11,103 nucleotides of DNA. It comes from Firmicutes bacterium UBA5496. GTDB lineage: Bacteria > Bacillota > Proteinivoracia > UBA4975. Of the stretch, positions 1 to 7,225 are shown one piece after another. The notes beneath the pieces were generated by a model. It saw only the letters and a program-made list of their open reading frames with translations, was not told the DNA's origin and did no database searches. How positions within the stretch are numbered: position 1 is the first letter of the stretch; the number at the start of each line of letters is the position of its first letter. The position numbers and the translations under genes are program-made. The DNA is taken from NCBI GenBank assembly GCA_002427015.1, contig DIPE01000043.1, positions 31,205-42,307 of the forward strand, in the 5' to 3' direction.

Positions 1-142
1 GATCCTCAGGATTTACCGGGTTCTCGAGATTTACCGGGTCCTCAGGGTCTACCGGGGCGCCTTCTTCTGCTGCAGCCATGCCCATTGGCAGCATAGCCAC
101 AATCAGTGTGACGGCAAACAGCACAGCCAAAAACTTCTTCAT
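1..142 (-). CDS. N-terminus of a secreted protein with signal peptide (partial, runs off the left edge)
   Basis: Only the first 47 codons are in the window. The ATG at 142-140 follows a strong GGAGGGA ribosome binding site (147-153) at a suitable distance. The product begins MKKFLAVLFAVTLIVAMLP: a basic n-region, a hydrophobic core, then GMAAAEEG, a plausible signal peptidase I site after AAA. No lipobox cysteine is visible, so a secreted or wall-associated protein is more likely than a lipoprotein. The mature part starts with an acidic, proline-rich stretch built of hexapeptide repeats (PVDPED, PVNLEN, PVNPED), encoded by an 18-bp repeat. The gene is divergent from the FAD oxidoreductase, with 145 bp between the start codons. 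The function cannot be recognised from this fragment. Confidence 0.72.
   Translation of the reverse strand, partial: MKKFLAVLFAVTLIVAMLPMGMAAAEEGAPVDPEDPVNLENPVNPED
2..55. repeat. Three tandem 18-bp units coding PVNPED-like hexapeptides
   Basis: Units at 2-19, 20-37 and 38-55 each end in TACCGG and differ at a few positions (cctcagg versus tctcgag and similar). They keep the reading frame of the secreted protein and give a proline/acid hexapeptide repeat just after the predicted signal peptide. The array may continue beyond the left edge. Confidence 0.6.
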
Positions 143-287
143 ATAATCCCTCCTTTTCACTACTTTATATATATATTCGAAGAACCACAGGCTAAAAGGG
201 GGGTATGTGCTGTTTTTCTTTCTGCCGATAGGAATTTAGCCGCTGAAGGCGAATATCTATAGTGGAATATAACCGGGAGGGACTGCC

Positions 288-1352
288 ATGTATGACGTGA
301 TTATCGTCGGCGGAGGGCCCGCGGGCTCGACCCTGGCCAGACTGCTGGAGGGCAAGATGAAAGTGCTGATCCTGGATCAGCGGGACTTGGGAAAACCTTT
401 TGCCGGGGGCTTTGAAAAGTGCTGCGGCGGCTTGCTGGCCCCGGATGCCCAAGAAATGCTGGCCCGCTTTGGCTTGGGACTGCCCAAGACTGTTTTGGCT
501 GAGCCCCAGCTTTTTGCCGTGCGCTGCATCGACCTGGTTTCCGGGCAACAGCGTTATTACCCCCGGCATTATATTAATGTCAAGCGCGAGGCCTTTGACC
601 GCTGGCTGGTTTCTCTTCTGCCCCCGCAGGTTGAAGCCCTTTGGGGGGCAAACTTTTTGGGTTTCAGCCAGGTTTCTGAAGTTGTGGAAGTCAGTTACCT
701 GCATGCCGGCCAGCGGCAGAAAGCGCGGACCCGGCTTTTGGTGGGGGCCGACGGCGCCCTTTCCAGGGTGCGGCGGGGTCTTGGGCCCAGCTCTGCGCCC
801 CGCTCATATGTGGCCGTGCAGGAATGGTTTGAGGTCAGCGAGCCTCTGCCTTATTTTACAGCGGCCTTTGACCCGGCGATAACGGATTTTTATGCCTGGA
901 TGATTCCCAAAGACCAGATGCTCCTGGTGGGAGCCGCCATTCCAGCAAGTACAGATGTTTTAGCCAGATTTGAGCTTTTGAAAACCAAACTGCTGGCTCA
1001 AGGCTTTGACCTGGGGAACAGCGCCCGCAGGCGGGGAACCTCTTTGCTGCGGCCCTTAGCCAGCCGCGGCCTTGTTCGGGGAGCAGGCCAGGTTGCCCTC
1101 ATCGGTGAAGCCGCAGGCTGGATTAGTCCCAGCTCTGCGGAGGGAATCAGCTATGCCTTCAGAAGCGCTTTGGCCCTGGCGAAATCCCTGGAAAAAGGCT
1201 GTGAGGGCGCCCTTAGCCGTTACCGGCGTTTGACCCGGGGGCTGGAGCTGAATATTTGGGGCAAGACGGCAAAATCCCCTGCCATGTATTGGCCGCTTCT
1301 GCGGCGGCTGGCCATGGGGTCCGGCCTGCTCAGTATTAAAATTGTTGATTAA
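288..1352 (+). CDS. Geranylgeranyl-reductase-family FAD-dependent oxidoreductase
   Basis: This 354-residue flavoprotein is probably cytosolic or membrane-associated. The N-terminus holds the Rossmann FAD/ADP-binding motif (GGGPAG, residues 8-13) after a hydrophobic beta strand. A KCCGGLL segment (44-50) follows; cysteine-containing versions of it are usual in the geranylgeranyl reductase family. GADGALS (153-159) fits the second FAD contact of the PHBH/GR2 fold, and GEAAGWISPSSAEGI (273-287) fits the C-terminal flavin-binding segment with the substrate side. Family members reduce isoprenoid double bonds or act as less defined FAD dehydrogenases; the substrate cannot be told from sequence. The start is supported by GGGAGGG at 275-281, 7 nt before the ATG. 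The oligoendopeptidase gene follows after 20 bp in the same direction, so the two are probably cotranscribed, although no functional link is obvious. Confidence 0.85.
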   Translation: MYDVIIVGGGPAGSTLARLLEGKMKVLILDQRDLGKPFAGGFEKCCGGLLAPDAQEMLARFGLGLPKTVLAEPQLFAVRCIDLVSGQQRYYPRHYINVKREAFDRWLVSLLPPQVEALWGANFLGFSQVSEVVEVSYLHAGQRQKARTRLLVGADGALSRVRRGLGPSSAPRSYVAVQEWFEVSEPLPYFTAAFDPAITDFYAWMIPKDQMLLVGAAIPASTDVLARFELLKTKLLAQGFDLGNSARRRGTSLLRPLASRGLVRGAGQVALIGEAAGWISPSSAEGISYAFRSALALAKSLEKGCEGALSRYRRLTRGLELNIWGKTAKSPAMYWPLLRRLAMGSGLLSIKIVD

Positions 1353-1372
1353 ATTCGAAGGGAGATTGCATC

Positions 1373-3172
1373 ATGAAAAAACGACTGACCCGGGCGGAAG
1401 TTCCTCCGGAACTAACTTGGAATCTGGCTGACATGTTCCCAAGGGAGGAAGACTGGGAAACTGAATTTAAGGCGGTAGGAGCTGAGCTGCCCAAGCTGGA
1501 CATGTACCAGGGCAAATTAGCACAAGGCCCTGAGATCATCCTGGATTGTATAAAAACTCTTGAAACATTAGTTAAACGGTTTTACCTGGTGATTAACTAT
1601 GCCTCTCTTAAGTTGGCTGGGGACGGCACAGATCCTGCCAATCAGATTGCCATGGGTCGGGCCGGCGGTCTGGGCGCCCAATTCCAGGCGGCAATGGCCT
1701 CACTGCGTTCGGAGCTCATGGCTTTGCCTGAGGGCCAATTGGAAGAATACCTGCAAGGGGACCAACGCTTTAGGGATTATGCCCGCCTGCTGGAAAAAGT
1801 CATTGCCGACAAGCCCCACATCCTGCATCCTGAGACCGAAAAGGCCCTGGCCTCCCTCAGCGAAGTACTGGATTCACCTTACATGGTCTATGAGCGCTCC
1901 AAGTCCGCGGATATGAGTTTTGACCCCATTGAGGACAGCCAAGGCAAGAGCTACCCCATGTCCTTTGCCCTCTACGAAGAGGACTATGAAATTTCCCCGG
2001 ACACAGTCCTCCGCCGCAATGCCTTTGCCTCGTTTACTAAAGGACTCAAGGCCTATGAGAATACCTTCGGCGCTATCTGGGGAACCGAGGTCAAGAAAAA
2101 TGTCGTCCTGGCCCGTTTGCGGAAATTTCCCTCGGCCACGCACATGCTCCTCCACCAGCAGGAGGTATCCATCGAGGCCTACCATACGCTGCACGATGTC
2201 ATCCTTAAAGAATTAGCCCCTCATATGCGCCGCTACGCGAAATTGCGCAAGCAGGTGCTGGGCCTGGATAAATTGCTTTATTGCGATATCGAAGCCCCCC
2301 TGGATCCTGAGTTTGCCCCCGCCACCTCTCGGAAACAAGGGGGAGAGATCATCCTCAAAGGCCTGGCTGTGTTGGGAAAGGAATATACTGACATCATCGC
2401 CCAAGGCCTCAACAATCGCTGGCTCGACCTGGCAGATAATATCGGCAAGTCCACCGGCGCTTTCTGCGCTTCGGTGCCCGGCGTCCATCCCTATATTCTC
2501 GCCACCTGGACCGACAGTCTGCGCACCACTCTCACCCTGGCCCATGAACTGGGCCACGCCGGCCACGATGTTCTGACTGAAAGACACCAAAACCTGTTTA
2601 ACGCCGGGTATTCCAAGTATTTTGTCGAAGCCCCCTCCACCATCAGCGAGCTCCTGGTGGCTGAGCAGATCAAGTCTGAGAGCAGGGATCCCCGCATGCT
2701 CTGCTGGCTGGATATGCAGCTGCTGCAGACCTACCATCATAATTTCGTCCGCCACCTCATCGAAGGTGAGCTGCAGCGGCGCACCTATGTCCTGGCAGAA
2801 CAGGACCAGCCCATTACCGCTTCTCTCCTCAGCAAGATACAAGGTGAGATTCTGGAAGAATTCTGGGGCGGGGAAGTAGAAATCGACGCTGGCGCCCGCC
2901 TCACCTGGATGCGTCAGCCTCATTACTATATGGGACTGTACCCCTATAGCTACTCAGCCGGCCTGACTATAGCCACAGCAGTGGCCAGCGCCATTAAGGA
3001 AGAGGGCCAGCCTGCCGTGGATCGCTGGCTCACGGTACTCACGGCCGGGGACTCCAAGCCGCCGGTAGAACTGGCAAAAATGGCCGGCGTGGATATGACC
3101 AAGCCGGAAGCAATCCGCAAGGCTATAGACTATGTTGGCCACTTGGTAGACGGGGTCGAGCGCTATTTTTAG
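1373..3172 (+). CDS. pepF: Oligoendopeptidase F, M3-family zinc metallopeptidase
   Basis: This 599-residue cytosolic zinc peptidase has the usual PepF length and would cleave short peptides during peptide turnover. The zinc motif is HELGHAGH: H391 and H395 are ligands, E392 is the catalytic base, and E419 in VEAPSTISE is the expected third ligand. Near the C-terminus, HYYMGLYPYSYSAGL carries the tyrosines that line the M3 active site. The N-terminal half (about 1-190) is the helical oligoendopeptidase N-domain. No signal peptide is seen. The start ATG follows AAGGGAG at a good distance and lies 20 bp after the oxidoreductase stop, consistent with an operon. The TAG stop (3170-3172) shares its final G with the first base of the inverted-repeat element at 3172-3314, and a terminator lies about 50 bp further on. 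Confidence 0.93.
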   Translation: MKKRLTRAEVPPELTWNLADMFPREEDWETEFKAVGAELPKLDMYQGKLAQGPEIILDCIKTLETLVKRFYLVINYASLKLAGDGTDPANQIAMGRAGGLGAQFQAAMASLRSELMALPEGQLEEYLQGDQRFRDYARLLEKVIADKPHILHPETEKALASLSEVLDSPYMVYERSKSADMSFDPIEDSQGKSYPMSFALYEEDYEISPDTVLRRNAFASFTKGLKAYENTFGAIWGTEVKKNVVLARLRKFPSATHMLLHQQEVSIEAYHTLHDVILKELAPHMRRYAKLRKQVLGLDKLLYCDIEAPLDPEFAPATSRKQGGEIILKGLAVLGKEYTDIIAQGLNNRWLDLADNIGKSTGAFCASVPGVHPYILATWTDSLRTTLTLAHELGHAGHDVLTERHQNLFNAGYSKYFVEAPSTISELLVAEQIKSESRDPRMLCWLDMQLLQTYHHNFVRHLIEGELQRRTYVLAEQDQPITASLLSKIQGEILEEFWGGEVEIDAGARLTWMRQPHYYMGLYPYSYSAGLTIATAVASAIKEEGQPAVDRWLTVLTAGDSKPPVELAKMAGVDMTKPEAIRKAIDYVGHLVDGVERYF

Positions 3173-3314
3173 GGACGTACCTTTTTGACGCAGTTTCGAC
3201 ATGCAATAAGATACAAACAAGGCAGTCCAGTTTCTTGGGCTGCCTTTCATATTTTCCCGGGCAATATTAGTGCGGATAGGCCAGTGTCGAAATTGCGTCA
3301 AAAAGGTACGTCCC
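3172..3314. repeat. 143-bp element with 30-bp terminal inverted repeats (REP-doublet or MITE-like)
   Basis: The left arm (3172-3201) begins GGGACGTACCTTTTTGAC. The right arm (3285-3314) is its reverse complement with one mismatch in 30. The 83-bp interior contains a GC-rich hairpin terminator. The element fills the whole gap between the convergent pepF and sigma-54 activator genes and takes part in both stop codons. No clear target-site duplication is seen at its edges and it has no coding capacity, so it would need an enzyme in trans, such as a RAYT or another transposase. The inverted repeat is directly visible; its classification is inference. Confidence 0.85.
3219..3255. terminator. Bidirectional rho-independent terminator between convergent genes
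   Basis: An 11-bp stem (3219-3229 with 3236-3246, one T-G wobble, 6-nt loop) has core GGCAG...CTGCC. On the plus strand it is followed by TCATATTTT, and on the minus strand by TTGTTTGTATCTT. It can therefore end pepF transcription and the activator's transcription. It lies inside the inverted-repeat element. Confidence 0.72.
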
Positions 3315-4944
3315 CTTGTTTATTTAGCTTGTACTGCAGGGACTGGCGGGTAATGCCCAGCAGTCTGGCGGCCCGGGTGATGTTGCCCCCGGTCTGGTCC
3401 ATGGCCCGCCTGATCATCCCTCGCTCTACCAGGTCCACAGCTTCAGGCAGGGTGCAGTTATCTAAACCCGTCAGATTCCTGTTCACCGGCTGCTGGGGCA
3501 CCATGCTGGGGGGCAGGTGATGGAGATCAATGTAAATTTCCTCTTCGTCAATGATATTCATGGCGCCCTCGATGACATGTTCCAGCTCCCTGACATTGCC
3601 TGGCCAAAGATGGGCATAAAAGATTTCCATGCATTCAGGGGTGACCCCCTGAATGGCCAGGTCAAATTTGCGGTTATACTTGTCCACAAAATGCCGGCAG
3701 AGAAGGGGGATATCTTCCCGGCGCTGGCTCAGGGGGGGCAAATTGATGTTGACCACAGCCAGGCGGTAATACAGGTCCTGGCGGATGCTCCCCTGGCTGA
3801 CAGCGATCTTGGGCTGGGTGTTGGTAGTGGCAATTATCCGCACATCTACCGGGATTTCCTTCAGGCCCCCTACCCGGCGCACCCGGTGTTCCTGAAGCAC
3901 CCGCAGGAGTTTGGCCTGGAGGTCGATATCCATGGAGTTAATTTCATCCAAGAGCAGGGTGCCGCCATCGGCTTGTTCGATGAGGCCGGGGCGGTCCAAG
4001 GCGCCGGTGAAGCTGCCCTTGACGGTGCCAAAGAGAATTCCCTCCAGCAGAGTGCCTGGCAGGGCGGCGCAGTTTTGCGCGATAAAGGGCTTGGCGCCCC
4101 GAGCGCTTAACTGGTGTATGCTTTGAGCGACTAATTCTTTGCCGGTGCCTGTTTCACCATAGACCAACACTGGCGAGGTGGTTCTTGCTGCCCGGCGGGC
4201 AATTTCCAGGGGATGGCGCAAGGCAGGGCTGTTGCCGACAATGTCGGCAAAATTATACATCTTGGCCTGCTCAGCCATGCCCTGGCGGCGCTTGTACAGC
4301 CGCTGCTGCAAGTCCACGACTTTCAGGGCCAGATCTTCCATGCGGGTTACGTCTTTGGCCACTTCCAGCACGCCGATGAAATCTGAACCGTTCCACAGGG
4401 GAATTGTGCTGTTAAGAGAGGTAATGCGCTGCCCTTTATTGTTAAAGTAGGTTTGAACCTGGTCATACACCGGTTCTCTGGTGCGCAGGGCCCGGAGGAT
4501 GGTGCTGGTTTCAGGGGTCAGGGAGGGGAAAAGGGCGAGCACATCCTTGTTGATTACCTGGTTATAGTCCATCCCTTCCATCTTGGCCATGGTAGGGTTG
4601 TAGAACACTGTCTGGCCATGCTTGTTGACCACATGAATGCCTTCGTCAATTGAGTTGAGGATGGTGGCTGCGCCGGAATAAGCTCCTTGGCTGTCGGTTA
4701 CCAGCAATAGGGTATAGTCTGCCCAGGCCTCGGCAACGAAGCTGATATTGCGCCCGTTGACCTCTGTTTCCCAGGGGCTTTCTTGCCGCCATCCCAGCAG
4801 ATTTTCCGGCAAGGGATGACTAATTTTAATTGCCTGGCCACCCAGGATGTCCTCCAGATTATTGCTGGCGTGGCAGACCATTTCCTTCCCGTCGAGAATC
4901 ATTATTGCCGGCAGGCCGGAGGCAAGTTTCGCCAAGTTCATCAT
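3298..4944 (-). CDS. Sigma-54-dependent transcriptional activator, PAS + AAA+ + Fis-type HTH (RocR-like)
   Basis: The product is a cytosolic enhancer-binding protein of about 548 residues. The N-terminal ~85 residues look like a degenerate sensor. A PAS domain (about 88-205: ILNSIDEGIHVVNKHGQTVF...GVLEVAKDVT) follows, then a linker and the AAA+ domain. Walker A is GETGTGKE (263-270). The sigma-54 contact loop reads GSFTGA (310-315; A-to-S from the canonical GAFTGA). Walker B is GGTLLLDEIN (327-336), and WPGNVREL lies at 447-454. The C-terminal Fis helix-turn-helix is about 519-539 (GNITRAARLLGITRQSLQY). No receiver domain is present, so it should sense a small ligand, as RocR-type regulators do. 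Three in-frame ATGs lie close together; the one at 4944 is chosen because GGAGG (4953-4957) is 8 nt away, but only 2 nt from the ATG at 4950. The last residues, GDVPF, come from the repeat element. No sigma-54 promoter (GG-N10-GC) was found, so the target is unknown. Confidence 0.9.
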   Translation of the reverse strand: MMNLAKLASGLPAIMILDGKEMVCHASNNLEDILGGQAIKISHPLPENLLGWRQESPWETEVNGRNISFVAEAWADYTLLLVTDSQGAYSGAATILNSIDEGIHVVNKHGQTVFYNPTMAKMEGMDYNQVINKDVLALFPSLTPETSTILRALRTREPVYDQVQTYFNNKGQRITSLNSTIPLWNGSDFIGVLEVAKDVTRMEDLALKVVDLQQRLYKRRQGMAEQAKMYNFADIVGNSPALRHPLEIARRAARTTSPVLVYGETGTGKELVAQSIHQLSARGAKPFIAQNCAALPGTLLEGILFGTVKGSFTGALDRPGLIEQADGGTLLLDEINSMDIDLQAKLLRVLQEHRVRRVGGLKEIPVDVRIIATTNTQPKIAVSQGSIRQDLYYRLAVVNINLPPLSQRREDIPLLCRHFVDKYNRKFDLAIQGVTPECMEIFYAHLWPGNVRELEHVIEGAMNIIDEEEIYIDLHHLPPSMVPQQPVNRNLTGLDNCTLPEAVDLVERGMIRRAMDQTGGNITRAARLLGITRQSLQYKLNKQGDVPF

Positions 4945-5079
4945 ATGCATCTCCTCCCAATCCTTCTTCTTATATATTAGCCATTAGGCGCAAAATTTCC
5001 TGCACCCGGAACAATAATAGAGATTTTCCGTGGCAATTTTATTTTTTTGAATGCTTGTATTTTCAATACCTTAGCCTCA

Positions 5080-5142
5080 GGGCTCTCAATCTTTCTACAT
5101 AATCTTATAAACTGATTGAGAGCCCAAAAAGGGGCTCTCAAT
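5080..5142. promoter_or_regulatory. Three-armed repeat able to form alternative hairpins at the cwlD 3' end
   Basis: GGGCTCTCAAT occurs directly at 5080-5090 and 5132-5142, and inverted at 5115-5125. In the minus-strand RNA the middle arm can pair with the first (11-bp stem, loop with five U, overlapping the cwlD stop codon) or with the third (12-bp stem using 5080-5091 and 5114-5125, 22-nt loop). These folds exclude each other. Neither is followed by a clean U-tract, so it may be a weak terminator for cwlD, an mRNA-stabilising structure or an attenuator-like switch. The remaining gap to the activator start (4945-5079) is AT-rich without a convincing promoter. Confidence 0.5.
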
Positions 5143-5857
5143 TACCTGGTGAATTTTCATGCTCGTCATGGCTATATTTGTCCAGACCTAACCAGACAGC
5201 CGCCGCTATCCGCCGCTGATAGCTTGCTTGCTGCAGCAGTTCTCTTTCTGCCGAATTGGAGAGAAAGCCAGCTTCCACTAAGCAGCCGGTGATATTGCTT
5301 TCCCGTAGCAAGTAATGATTCAGGGAACTGGCAAAACGGGTGGTGGCAGTAAATTCACGCAAAAAATGCTGGATATCCTTGGCCAACTCCAGACCTTGTT
5401 CCGCATCCTGCTGGCAAAAAGCTTGCCCTCCCGACCAGCGGGTGGAGGCCATTGCATTGCAGTGAATACAAATGATAAAGTCCGGCGCATTTTGCTCGAT
5501 AATTGCCAGGCGCCGGGCCATATCCTCCCGCTTTTTCGTCTGGGCATGTTCAATGAGGCTGTAATCGCCATACCTGGTGAGAGCAACGCGGTAACCTGCA
5601 GCCAAGAGGATCTCCCGCAGATGCAGGGTAATATCCAGGTTTATATTCTTTTCAACGACATTGCCCCATTCTGCGCCCCCGTCATAGCCCCCATGGCCGG
5701 CGTCAATCACTACCCCTGGAGCCAGGACTGTCGCTGTCTCGCTGGTCAGAGGCATGGTCTTTTTGCTGATATTGGCGACGATAGCCAGCACCAGCGCCAG
5801 GCCCAGGGCCGCTGCCAGCTTGGAATAGATTATTTTTCGCGCCTGCTCATTTGTCAT
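5138..5857 (-). CDS. cwlD: Spore-cortex N-acetylmuramoyl-L-alanine amidase CwlD
   Basis: The product is a 239-residue Amidase_3 family zinc enzyme, close to the length of Bacillus CwlD. CwlD removes the peptide side chain from muramic acid, the first step in making the muramic-delta-lactam of spore cortex. An N-terminal hydrophobic segment (about 13-30) would act as an uncleaved anchor or signal peptide, placing the domain outside the mother-cell membrane. The zinc ligands are H55 (DAGHGG), E69 (VVEKNINL) and H132 (CIHCNA), with catalytic E195 (LVEAGFLSN). The RWSGGQAF segment after the second histidine is typical of CwlD. The start is set by an AGGGGGG site 6 nt before the ATG. A good match to a sigma-E promoter lies upstream, fitting mother-cell expression. 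The stop codon lies within a hairpin arm. Confidence 0.9.
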   Translation of the reverse strand: MTNEQARKIIYSKLAAALGLALVLAIVANISKKTMPLTSETATVLAPGVVIDAGHGGYDGGAEWGNVVEKNINLDITLHLREILLAAGYRVALTRYGDYSLIEHAQTKKREDMARRLAIIEQNAPDFIICIHCNAMASTRWSGGQAFCQQDAEQGLELAKDIQHFLREFTATTRFASSLNHYLLRESNITGCLVEAGFLSNSAERELLQQASYQRRIAAAVWLGLDKYSHDEHENSPGN

Positions 5858-5877
5858 GGGCAGCCCCCCTTTTCCCT

Positions 5878-5906
5878 AGTATATGTCCCTGAAATCTTTG
5901 AGATTC
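5878..5906 (-). promoter_or_regulatory. Candidate sigma-E-type promoter of cwlD
   Basis: On the minus strand GAATCTC (5906-5900), a 14-nt spacer and CATATACT (5885-5878) resemble the Bacillus sigma-E elements KMATATT and CATACAMT (5/7 and 7/8 matches). Transcription would begin near 5871, leaving a very short leader that still contains the ribosome binding site. Bacillus cwlD is transcribed under sporulation control, which fits. This is a match by eye only. Confidence 0.4.
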
Positions 5907-5998
5907 CTGGAAAACAATTAAAACTCTTTCCGACAAGGAAGCGGTTGGGCCGGAGATCAGGGCCAGGAAGCGCTGGCGGCAGGAATTACCTGATAAAT

Positions 5999-6024
5999 TA
6001 CAAAAGCCGCCTGCTCAGGCGGCT
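5999..6024 (-). terminator. Rho-independent terminator after natB
   Basis: A perfect 9-bp GC-rich stem (AGCCGCCTG at 6005-6013 with CAGGCGGCT at 6016-6024) is followed on the minus strand by TTTTGTAATTT. It starts 20 nt after the natB stop and separates natAB from cwlD. The plus side has no T-tract, so it acts in one direction. Confidence 0.85.
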
Positions 6025-6043
6025 CTAGTGTCGCGTCTCCAGT

Positions 6044-7225
6044 TTAAGTCCGGAAGATTACTTCTTCCTTGCTGAACATGTAGCGGGCAAAGAGGACAGC
6101 GGCAATAATATAAATGATAATCCAGGCGAAGGTTATGCCGATGTGGGTGAAGTTATAGATTCCCGCCAGGAATTCCTTGAGAATACAAGAAATGTTGGCC
6201 AGAGGGATGTGGAAATAATAGGTTTCAATGTTTTTCGCATCCAGCATGTAGGTGGCATAAGTGGGGATAAATGAAATCATCGTCAGAGGCGAAATATATG
6301 TCTGAGCTTCTTTGAAGGAACGGGCATATATGCTTATGGACAGCTCCAGAGCGCCAAAGAACATGGTCAGGAGCAAGGTCACCAGGCCAATGAGCACCAG
6401 CGTTATGGGTTCAATGGACACTGCCGAGCCCTGAAACAATCCGCCTTCCTGCCGCATGGAGAAGAGCAGCCCCAGCAGGGATGCCATGGTGCTCAGCAAG
6501 CCCATGACGGTGATGGCGAAAAACTTACCCCAAAGCAGGGACAAGCGGCCTGCTTGAGTGGTCAGCAGGGGCTCCAAAGTGCCCCTCTCCTTCTCCCCAG
6601 CCCCTAAATCCACTGCTACACCCATGGGGCCTGTAATGCTGAAGATTACCAGCATCAAGGGGAGCATCAGGGAAAGCATGAATTTGCCAAAACCCTCTTC
6701 TTCTTTTTCAGTGGTCCTGGCGTCAATTACCACCGGAGTCAGGAGATCTCCCCTGATGTCCCGCGCCAGCAAGCGTTCCTCAATAACCACCTTGGAGTAA
6801 GCATCCACCATGCTGCTGACGGCGGAAAATGCCATCTGAGAAGACTGGCTGGAATTATCGTAGAGCAGTGCCAAATCAGCTGGCTTCTCAGCTATGATGT
6901 CTTCATCAAAGTTAGCCGGAATCTCAAGAGCCACCAGAATCTTGCCGCTCTTAATGTCTGCCTCCACATCTGTGGATTCCACAAGCTTGATTGTTTCCTG
7001 GTTGTGCAAGAACTGGCTTAGAGAGCTGTTGCCGCTGTCCACAATGGCAACGGTCAAGTTCTCTTCAACCTGTTTCATGGATTTGTCCATGCTGCCGCCG
7101 AGGACAAGAAAGAGCAAGGGGAAAATAGTCAACGGAATGACGAGGCTCATAAAGATGGTTTTTTTGTCTCTGAAGATATCCTTAAGCTCCTTGAGAAATA
7201 CCAGCTTGATTACGTTAATTCCCAT
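6044..7225 (-). CDS. natB: ABC-2 type exporter permease, NatB-like
   Basis: The product is a membrane permease of about 393 residues. It has one N-terminal transmembrane segment (about 25-45), a large extracytoplasmic domain (about 46-175), then five or so further hydrophobic segments in the C-terminal half, which is the classical NatB/ABC-2 topology. GAGEKERGTLEPLLTT, just after the second hydrophobic segment, is a hallmark of this permease family. In Bacillus, NatAB is a sodium-extruding ABC exporter, but relatives move other ions, drugs or peptides, so the substrate here is open. A GTG at 7234 is in frame, but the ATG at 7225 is preferred because the GGTAGG site lies 8 nt from it. The start overlaps the last 11 bp of the ATPase gene, indicating translational coupling. 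Confidence 0.84.
   Translation of the reverse strand: MGINVIKLVFLKELKDIFRDKKTIFMSLVIPLTIFPLLFLVLGGSMDKSMKQVEENLTVAIVDSGNSSLSQFLHNQETIKLVESTDVEADIKSGKILVALEIPANFDEDIIAEKPADLALLYDNSSQSSQMAFSAVSSMVDAYSKVVIEERLLARDIRGDLLTPVVIDARTTEKEEEGFGKFMLSLMLPLMLVIFSITGPMGVAVDLGAGEKERGTLEPLLTTQAGRLSLLWGKFFAITVMGLLSTMASLLGLLFSMRQEGGLFQGSAVSIEPITLVLIGLVTLLLTMFFGALELSISIYARSFKEAQTYISPLTMISFIPTYATYMLDAKNIETYYFHIPLANISCILKEFLAGIYNFTHIGITFAWIIIYIIAAVLFARYMFSKEEVIFRT

Noticed and set aside
2213..2923. 236-codon minus-strand open frame inside pepF
   Set aside because: It covers the HELGH active-site region of PepF in antisense and reflects codon bias of the real gene.
5315..6028. 237-codon plus-strand open frame opposite cwlD
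   Set aside because: It is antisense to CwlD, whose zinc ligands and start signals are all in place; the plus-frame product lacks any domain character.
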